Positions 11,324 through 16,576 of a stretch of DNA of 16,576 nt are shown piece by piece; the first letter of the stretch is position 1; the number at the start of each line of letters is the position of its first letter. The notes below the pieces were generated by a model, which was not told where the DNA came from, made no database searches, and saw only the letters and a list, made by a program, of their open reading frames with translations. The DNA comes from JAVBTT01 sp031550325 (GTDB taxonomy: Bacteria > Bacillota > Clostridia > Oscillospirales > UBA929): positions 1 through 16,576 of the forward strand of contig JAVBOR010000051.1 in the NCBI GenBank assembly GCA_031550325.1. Direction: 5' to 3'. Made by a program: the position numbers and the translations under genes.

Positions 11324-13627
11324 ATGACCGTTTCTGTACAGAATGTGGTGAACATTCGCAAGCGCGACGGGCGCGTTACGCGCTTTGATATCGACAAAAT
11401 TGCCTATGCCATCAGTAAGTCTTTTGTGGCCACGCTTGGGCGGGACATGAAAGCCGAGTCATACAGGCTGGCCGAAGAGAGTTTGGATGTTTTAGAGCGC
11501 GAGGGCCTCAGCACGCCCGACGTTGAGCACATACAAGACGTTGTCGAGCGTGTGTTGATCGGAAATGACTATCTTGACACCGCCAAGGCCTACATCCTCT
11601 ATCGTGCCGAGCGCAGCCGCATCCGCGAGCGCAATACGCGCCTGATGAAAACCTATAACGACATCACGTTCCGCGACGCCAAGGACAGCGACATCAAGCG
11701 CGAGAACGCCAACATTGACGGCGACACGGCCATGGGCACCATGCTCAAGTATGGCAGCGAGGGCGCCAAACAGTTTTATGAGATGTTTGTGCTGCATCCC
11801 CAACACGCCCGCGCGCACAGAGACGGGGACATCCACATTCACGACCTGGATTTTTACACGCTGACGACAACCTGTTGTCAGATCGACATCGTTAAGTTGT
11901 TTGAGGGCGGCTTTTCCACAGGCCACGGCACGCTGCGCGAGCCAAACCATATTTCTTCGTATGCCGCGCTGTGCTGCATTGCCATTCAGTCCAATCAAAA
12001 TGATCAGCACGGCGGTCAGAGCGTGGTCAACTTTGACTACGGCATGGCGCTGGGTGTGGCCAAGACCTATATACATACATATCGGGAGAACATCCTGCGC
12101 GCGCTGGAGCTATTGACCGGAAACGTGCCCGAGATACTGGACTGGCCGGAGGGCCGTCCGACACTCTCCGGAGATGAGAGCTACGACGCGCTGGAGCTTT
12201 CTCTGCTGGAGAAGCTGACCGAAAGCGCCGATCTTGCGGGGCGCGTGCAGAGCTTTGCGCGCAAGCACGCCGAAACCGAAACAGACCACGCCACATACAA
12301 GGCCATGGTGGCGTTTATCCACAATCTCAACACCATGCATTCCCGCGCGGGCGCGCAGACGCCGTTCTCGTCGATCAACTACGGCCTGGACACCTCTCCT
12401 GAGGGCCGCATGGTGATTAAGAACATTTTGCTGGCCACCGAGGCCGGCCTTGGCCACGGGGAGACGCCCATTTTTCCCATTCAGATTCTGCGCGTCAAAG
12501 AGGGCGTCAATTACAATCCCGACGATCCCAGCTACGATTTGTTTAAGCTGGCCTGCCGCGTCAGCGCCAAGCGCCTGTTTCCCAATTTTTCGTTTATGGA
12601 CGCGCCGTTTAACGCCAAATACTATCAGGGAACGCCCGAGACGGAAATTGCGTACATGGGATGCCGCACGAGGGTCATCGGCAATGTGTTTGATCCTGGC
12701 CGCGAGGTCTCCAACGGTCGCGGCAACCTGAGCTTTACGTCTGTCAACCTGCCGCGTGCCGCTATTCTGGCCGAGGGCGACCTTAAGGCGTTCTTTGAAA
12801 ATCTGGACGGACTGCTTGACCTGTGCATCGACCAGCTATACGAGCGCTTTCTGGTGCAGAGCCGCAAGCGCGTGCGCAATTACCCGTTTTTAATGGGGCA
12901 GGGCGTGTGGATGGACAGCGAACACCTCGATTGGGACGACGAGGTCGGGGATGTGCTCCGCCACGGGACGATGACGGTCGGCTTTATCGGCCTGGCCGAA
13001 GCGCTGACGGCGCTTATCGGCGAGCACCACGGGCAGTCGGCGCGCGCGAGAGAGCTCGGACTGGAGATTGTAACGCACATGCGCCGCCGCCTGGATCAGG
13101 AGTCCATGCGCAGACAACTAAACTTTACCTTGATCGCCACCCCGGCCGAGGGCCTTTCCGGCCGCTTTGTCAGGCTGGACGCCGAGCGTTTCGGCAAGCT
13201 TCCGGGCGTGACCGACAAGGAGTATTACACCAACAGTTTTCACGTGCCGGTGCATTTTCCCATTACGGCGTTTGACAAAATACGCATTGAGGCGCCGTAC
13301 CATGAGCTTACAAACGCCGGACACATCACCTATGTCGAAATGGACGGAGATCCCTCCAACAACCTGGAGGCCTTCGAGCACATCGTCCGCGCGATGAAAG
13401 AGGCTGGCGTCGGCTACGGCTCGATCAACCATCCCATCGACCGGGACCCCGTGTGCGGCTTCTCGGGCATCATTTCCGACCGTTGTCCGGGCTGCGGACG
13501 CGAAGAGGATCGGGACAGCGTGGCGTTTGAGCGCATTCGGCGCATCACGGGGTATCTCGTGGGCACGCTGGACCGCTTTAACAACGCCAAGCGCGCAGAG
13601 GAAAAAAACCGCGTCAAGCATGGCTGA
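11324..13627 (+). CDS. nrdD: Anaerobic (class III) ribonucleoside-triphosphate reductase
   Basis: The 767-residue glycyl-radical enzyme reduces ribonucleoside triphosphates to deoxynucleotides without oxygen. An ATP-cone allosteric domain occupies about residues 8-100 (VVNIRKRDGRVTRFDIDKIA...VERVLIGNDYLDTAKAYILY). The barrel follows, with HIHDLDFY, TTTCCQIDI, GHGTLREPNHISSYAALCC and SNQNDQHGGQS. The C-terminus has a cysteine cluster (DPVCGFSGI...DRCPGCG) and the glycyl-radical site RRITGYLVGTLDRFNNAK with the radical glycine near residue 743. The ATG at 11324 is preceded by AGGAGG seven bases away; reading from 11210 would cover the operator. Length is within the class III range. It is coupled to nrdG by an 8-base overlap. 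Confidence 0.96.
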   Translation: MTVSVQNVVNIRKRDGRVTRFDIDKIAYAISKSFVATLGRDMKAESYRLAEESLDVLEREGLSTPDVEHIQDVVERVLIGNDYLDTAKAYILYRAERSRIRERNTRLMKTYNDITFRDAKDSDIKRENANIDGDTAMGTMLKYGSEGAKQFYEMFVLHPQHARAHRDGDIHIHDLDFYTLTTTCCQIDIVKLFEGGFSTGHGTLREPNHISSYAALCCIAIQSNQNDQHGGQSVVNFDYGMALGVAKTYIHTYRENILRALELLTGNVPEILDWPEGRPTLSGDESYDALELSLLEKLTESADLAGRVQSFARKHAETETDHATYKAMVAFIHNLNTMHSRAGAQTPFSSINYGLDTSPEGRMVIKNILLATEAGLGHGETPIFPIQILRVKEGVNYNPDDPSYDLFKLACRVSAKRLFPNFSFMDAPFNAKYYQGTPETEIAYMGCRTRVIGNVFDPGREVSNGRGNLSFTSVNLPRAAILAEGDLKAFFENLDGLLDLCIDQLYERFLVQSRKRVRNYPFLMGQGVWMDSEHLDWDDEVGDVLRHGTMTVGFIGLAEALTALIGEHHGQSARARELGLEIVTHMRRRLDQESMRRQLNFTLIATPAEGLSGRFVRLDAERFGKLPGVTDKEYYTNSFHVPVHFPITAFDKIRIEAPYHELTNAGHITYVEMDGDPSNNLEAFEHIVRAMKEAGVGYGSINHPIDRDPVCGFSGIISDRCPGCGREEDRDSVAFERIRRITGYLVGTLDRFNNAKRAEEKNRVKHG

Positions 13628-14117
13628 TTCGATCCGAGTCGCGCGCGTGCTGCACGACTCGATTGTAGACGGCCCCGGCCTGCGGTATGTCGTGTTCACC
13701 CAGGGCTGCCGGCACGCCTGTCCGGGCTGCCACAACCCCGAGACGCATGATCCAGAAGGGGGCGTGCTCATGTCGGTCGAGGACATCTGGCGGGACATGC
13801 GCCGCAACCCTCTGCTGCAGGGACTGACGCTTTCCGGCGGGGAGCCGTTTGATCAGGCCGGGCCGCTTTCGGTTCTCGCGCAGAAAGCGGCGGACGCGGG
13901 GCTCAGCGTCTGGATCTTCACGGGGTATGACTGGCAGGCGCTTGCCGGGCGGGCGCGTTATGAGCGGCTGCTGCGCTGCGCCGACGTCGTCGTGGACGGC
14001 CAGTACATGCTCGCGAGGCGAACGCTCTCCCTTGCCTGGCGCGGGAGCGACAACCAAAGGCTCATCGACGCCCGGCGCAGTCTGGCCGAGGGCCATGTGG
14101 CGCTGTGGAGCACATAA
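13620..14117 (+). CDS. nrdG: Anaerobic ribonucleotide reductase activating protein
   Basis: The 165-residue radical SAM enzyme installs the glycyl radical on NrdD using a [4Fe-4S] cluster and S-adenosylmethionine. The cluster motif CRHACPGC (CX3CX2C) has cysteines at residues 30, 34 and 37, preceded by DSIVDGPGLRYVVFTQG. GLTLSGGEPFDQ is the SAM-contacting segment, and CADVVVDGQY the usual C-terminal strand. The ATG overlaps the last codons of nrdD by eight bases and has only a distant GAGG, so translation is probably coupled to NrdD termination. The length matches short NrdG proteins. Confidence 0.95.
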   Translation: MADSIRVARVLHDSIVDGPGLRYVVFTQGCRHACPGCHNPETHDPEGGVLMSVEDIWRDMRRNPLLQGLTLSGGEPFDQAGPLSVLAQKAADAGLSVWIFTGYDWQALAGRARYERLLRCADVVVDGQYMLARRTLSLAWRGSDNQRLIDARRSLAEGHVALWST

Positions 14118-14154
14118 AAACCTTTGCCGGTTTGGCGCAAAGAATGAACATACG

Positions 14155-14188
14155 GGGCTTTCTCGGATTCAATCCGGGAAGGCCCTTT
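14155..14188 (+). terminator. Intrinsic terminator after nrdG
   Basis: GGGCTTTCTCGGATT and AATCCGGGAAGGCCC form a long stem with two G-U pairs and a small loop, followed by TTT. It lies about 37 bases beyond the nrdG stop. Confidence 0.7.
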
Positions 14189-14231
14189 AGATTGCAGGCA
14201 AAAGCTGCCTCCCCGCTCCTTTGCGCGAAAA

Positions 14232-14317
14232 CATGTCGAGCCTTCCGGCTGCGCCGTCAGGCTCGACATGAAACCCGATATAGGACGAGGATGCGAGGGT
14301 CTTTTTTGACAGGCTGA
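14232..14317 (+). repeat. Dispersed repeat copy B, fullest copy
   Basis: An 11-bp inverted repeat (CATGTCGAGCC and its complement at 14260-14270) encloses a smaller CGGC-TGC-GCCG hairpin. AAACCCGATA, a GGACGAGGATGCGAGGG segment and the CTTTTTTGACAGGCTGA tail (14301-14317) follow. From CGTCAGGCTCGAC to the tail it aligns without large gaps with the reverse complement of 16435-16500. The nrdG terminator lies upstream, so the element is not needed for termination. Confidence 0.75.
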
Positions 14318-14319
14318 CC

Positions 14320-14344
14320 GTTAAAGAACAGAAAGTTCTTTAAC
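14320..14344 (+). repeat. Perfect 10-bp inverted repeat upstream of the reductase gene
   Basis: GTTAAAGAAC and its complement flank AGAAA. No T-run follows. It covers the region where a -35 would be expected for the weak promoter at 14365-14370, so it may be an operator or an mRNA hairpin. Confidence 0.5.
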
Positions 14345-14364
14345 AAAACGAAAAAGCTTTGTGC

Positions 14365-14370
14365 CATAAT
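14365..14370 (+). promoter_or_regulatory. Weak candidate -10 of the reductase gene
   Basis: CATAAT is preceded by TG at the extended -10 position. A recognisable -35 at 17 bases is missing; TTAACA at 19 bases lies inside the inverted repeat 14320-14344. The leader to the ATG at 14443 would be about 66 bases. Confidence 0.3.
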
Positions 14371-14442
14371 CTTTTGTTTGGGCGGGAATGAGTCTAAGCA
14401 CTTGGGGAACAATAGGGAAAACAAAGAGAAAGGAAAACGTCT

Positions 14443-16398
14443 ATGAATACAGCATATCCGAATTTATTCTCTCCATTTTCCATTGGCTCGCTCGAACTGA
14501 AAAACCGCATTGTCATGGCGCCGATGGGCGGCGCGCCGGCGGATGAGGCTGAATATTATATTGAACGCGCCCGCGGAGGCACCGGACTGATTATTTCGGG
14601 CATCCGCACCGTGCAGGGCAAGCTGGATCTGCCGCTGCACGTCATCTTTGATGACCCCGTTGAGTTTCTCAGCATGCATGTTCCCATGCTGGAAAAGGTG
14701 CATGCCTATGGAAGCAAAATGTTTATGCAGCTCACGGCCGGGTTTGGCCGCGTAGCGGCCCCCATGCTGCCCAATATGGAGTTCATCGGCCCATCGGAGC
14801 TGCCCGACGTGTGGAACCCCGCCGTGAAGACAAGGCCGCTCACGGTGGAGGAGATCCGAACGTATATCAAGGGCTTTGTCAAGGCGGCCATGCTGTGCAA
14901 GCAGGCCGGACTGGACGGGGTGGAGATCCACGCCGTCCACGAGGGATATCTGCTGGATCAGTTTGCCGTCGCGGCGACCAACCACAGAACGGACGAATAC
15001 GGCGGCTGCCTGGAAAACAGAGCGCGGTTTGCCACGGATATCGTCAAGTCGATTAAGAACGTGTGCGGAAAGGACTTTCCGGTCACATTGCGGTACAGCG
15101 TTCGCAGCTATATGAAGAGCTTCAACAGCGGCGCCGTATTCGGCGAAAAGTTTCAGGAGTTTGGCCGCGATCTGGAGGAAGGCCTGGAACTTGCAAAGCT
15201 GCTGGAGAAGGCAGGGTATGACGCGCTCAACTGCGACAACGGCTCATATGACGCCTGGTACTGGCCCCATCCGCCGATGTATATGCCCGAAGGGCTCAAC
15301 GTGGTGGACGTAGCCAAAGTCAAAGAAGCGGTGAGCATCCCCGTTATCGTCGCCGGTCGTTTGGAAAACCCCAAACTGGCCGAACGCGTACTGGCCGATC
15401 AAAAGGCCGACGCCATCGGCATCGGGCGGCAGCTGCTTGCCGACCCGCAATACCCCAACAGGGTCAAAGAGGGCCGGCTGGACGAGATCAAGCCGTGTAT
15501 CGCCTGTCACATCGGATGCCTGGCCCGTGTGTTTTCGCTGAAAAGTCTGAGCTGCGCCGTAAATCCCTATTGTGGGAACGAAAAACGCTATGCGATCGTC
15601 AAGGCCACGGAGAAAAAAAGCATTATGATTGTCGGCGGCGGCGTGGCCGGGATGGAGGCCGCCATTGTCTGCGCCAAGAGAGGGTACGAGACGCATCTTT
15701 ATGAAAAGGAGCGTTGTCTGGGCGGCGTTTTCAACGCGGCAGCGGCGTTTTCATTCAAGGACGCCGACCGGCGGCTGCTCCAATGGTATCAAAACGAACT
15801 GGCCAAAACATGCGCCCATGTTCATCTGAACACAGAAGTCGACCAGCGGCACATTGAGGAACAAAACCCGGACATCATTTTGGCGGCGACCGGAGCAAAA
15901 CAGAAAACGCTCAAGCTGGAGGGCGGCGGGCGCGTGCGGTATGCCGTGGAGTTTTTGCTCGGCGACCAGAAGACGGGGCAACATGTGGTGGTCATTGGCG
16001 GCGGCATCAGCGGCTGTGAAATCGCCTATGAACTGGCTAAGGACGGGAAAGACGTCACGATTGTGGAGATGCTTCCGCAGATCTTACCCGATCCCAGTTT
16101 TTCCGCGGCCAACAAAAACTGCCTGAAGGAACTGCTTATTTACCATAAGGTCAAGGTGCTCACGCAAAGCCATGTCGGCAGGATAGGGGAGGACACGGTC
16201 ACGGTTGCCTCGGAGGGCGGGGAACAGACGCTTAAGGCCGACACCGTCATCGCCGCGATCGGCTATACGAGCGACACCACACTGTACGACCGCATCCGTC
16301 TATGCAAGAAGCAGACGTATCTGTTGGGCGACGCCCAATATGTCTCCAACATCTTAAACGCCATCTGGAGCGCAAACGAAGTGGCCAGAAGCATTTAG
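14443..16398 (+). CDS. Old-yellow-enzyme/FAD oxidoreductase of the 2-enoate / 2,4-dienoyl-CoA reductase type
   Basis: The 651-residue product has the three-part layout of Fe-S flavoenzymes that reduce activated C=C bonds. An FMN barrel comes first (LKNRIVMAPMGG; IHAVHEGYLLDQF with a likely catalytic tyrosine at residue 169; TDEYGGCLENRARF; IPVIVAGRLENPKLAERVL; ADAIGIGRQLLADP). A [4Fe-4S] motif follows with cysteines 352, 355, 359 and 371 (CX2CX3CX11C). Then come an FAD domain (IMIVGGGVAGMEAAIVCAKR, about 395) and an NAD(P)H domain (VVVIGGGISGCEIAYELAKD, about 515). The AVHEGYLLDQF and YDAWYWPHPPMY segments resemble 2-enoate reductases of anaerobes rather than E. coli FadH, but the substrate is unknown and no pathway genes lie beside it. 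AAAGGA precedes the ATG. Confidence 0.88.
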   Translation: MNTAYPNLFSPFSIGSLELKNRIVMAPMGGAPADEAEYYIERARGGTGLIISGIRTVQGKLDLPLHVIFDDPVEFLSMHVPMLEKVHAYGSKMFMQLTAGFGRVAAPMLPNMEFIGPSELPDVWNPAVKTRPLTVEEIRTYIKGFVKAAMLCKQAGLDGVEIHAVHEGYLLDQFAVAATNHRTDEYGGCLENRARFATDIVKSIKNVCGKDFPVTLRYSVRSYMKSFNSGAVFGEKFQEFGRDLEEGLELAKLLEKAGYDALNCDNGSYDAWYWPHPPMYMPEGLNVVDVAKVKEAVSIPVIVAGRLENPKLAERVLADQKADAIGIGRQLLADPQYPNRVKEGRLDEIKPCIACHIGCLARVFSLKSLSCAVNPYCGNEKRYAIVKATEKKSIMIVGGGVAGMEAAIVCAKRGYETHLYEKERCLGGVFNAAAAFSFKDADRRLLQWYQNELAKTCAHVHLNTEVDQRHIEEQNPDIILAATGAKQKTLKLEGGGRVRYAVEFLLGDQKTGQHVVVIGGGISGCEIAYELAKDGKDVTIVEMLPQILPDPSFSAANKNCLKELLIYHKVKVLTQSHVGRIGEDTVTVASEGGEQTLKADTVIAAIGYTSDTTLYDRIRLCKKQTYLLGDAQYVSNILNAIWSANEVARSI

Positions 16399-16409
16399 TC
16401 TTCAGGCAA

Positions 16410-16435
16410 AGAACCTCACCGAAAGGTGGGGTTCT
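16410..16435 (+). terminator. Hairpin with GAAA tetraloop after the reductase gene
   Basis: AGAACCTCACC and GGTGGGGTTCT form an 11-bp stem with one G-U pair closed by a GAAA loop, 11 bases beyond the stop codon. No T-run follows on the plus strand; the next bases are the A-run of the repeat in reverse orientation. Confidence 0.6.
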
Positions 16436-16540
16436 CAGACTGTCAAAAAAGAGCTTTGCGCCTTCGTCCTTTTCCTGGATTCGCGTCGAGCCTGACGCCG
16501 CAGGCGGCAGGTTCTTGCTGGACTGAATCCAGGAAAAATA
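16435..16540 (-). repeat. Dispersed repeat copy C, inverted
   Basis: On the minus strand it ends in CTTTTTTGACAGTCTGA (16435-16451), preceded by GGACGAAGGCGCAAAGCT and CGTCAGGCTCGAC, in the same order as copy B. An additional perfect 13-bp inverted repeat (TTTTCCTGGATTC at 16470-16482, complement at 16525-16537) encloses a CCTG-CGCC / GGCG-CAGG hairpin, giving a cruciform-like unit. The last 36 bases of the window hold nothing recognisable. Confidence 0.75.
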
Positions 16541-16576
16541 GGAACCACAACGGTTTCGGGAATTCATTTCTCGAAA

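Noticed and set aside
16247..16567. Overlapping frames on both strands at the right end
   Set aside because: They run through the end of the reductase gene and the repeat copy, without ribosome site or domain.
1..16576. CRISPR array, tRNA, rRNA, prophage or defence genes
   Set aside because: No regularly spaced direct repeats, cloverleaf sequences, rRNA signatures or phage/defence proteins were seen.

Overview
The window reads as a chromosome segment of an anaerobic, endospore-forming, fairly GC-rich member of the Clostridia. Support comes from a forespore sigma factor gene (sigG) next to a YlmC/YmxH-type gene, a BofC-like protein, a CD1247-type protein, an oxygen-sensitive class III ribonucleotide reductase (nrdD-nrdG), a Clostridia-type EF-P with lysine in its PGKG loop, and an old-yellow-enzyme reductase of the anaerobic 2-enoate/2,4-dienoyl-CoA reductase type. 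Most of the window is core metabolism and regulation. I found no CRISPR array, tRNA, rRNA, prophage or defence island.

Layout, left to right. 1-1145 (minus strand): the first codons of an IS1182-like transposase cut by the window edge, two hairpins, a probable 6S RNA with a strong sigma-A promoter, a DUF1292 protein and a small BofC-like membrane-anchored protein with a forespore-type promoter. 1146-1399: divergent intergenic region holding a hairpin copy of a dispersed repeat and the dusB promoter. 1400-3815: dusB, an ECF sigma factor and its zinc-finger anti-sigma factor, apparently one operon. 3799-4812: galU, with its own promoter overlapping the end of the anti-sigma gene. 4867-9388: efp, a CD1247-like gene and nadA-nadB-nadC in one orientation, closed by a strong terminator. 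The efp leader contains an intrinsic terminator that could act as an attenuator. 9588-10786: divergent ymxH (minus) and sigG (plus), with a textbook SigF-type promoter before sigG. 10787-11323: about 390 bases of noncoding hairpins and a degenerate repeat copy, then a promoter with tandem NrdR-like boxes. 11324-14117: nrdD-nrdG. 14118-14442: terminator, repeat copy and hairpin. 14443-16398: the flavin/Fe-S reductase. 16399-16576: hairpin and another repeat copy.

Functional logic. NadA, NadB and NadC make nicotinate mononucleotide from aspartate and dihydroxyacetone phosphate. NrdD and NrdG make deoxynucleotides without oxygen and appear to be under NrdR control. SigG, YmxH and the BofC-like protein belong to sporulation. 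The ECF sigma/anti-sigma pair probably responds to an envelope signal. A family of intergenic repeats ending in CTTTTTTGACAGNCTGA recurs at least four times and also creates spurious small reading frames.

Nothing here is clearly a new multi-gene system. The most promising undescribed elements are the efp leader with two mutually exclusive structures, the dispersed hairpin repeat family, and the substrate of the orphan reductase. All calls come from reading the sequence and from memory of protein families; no searches or folding programs were run.
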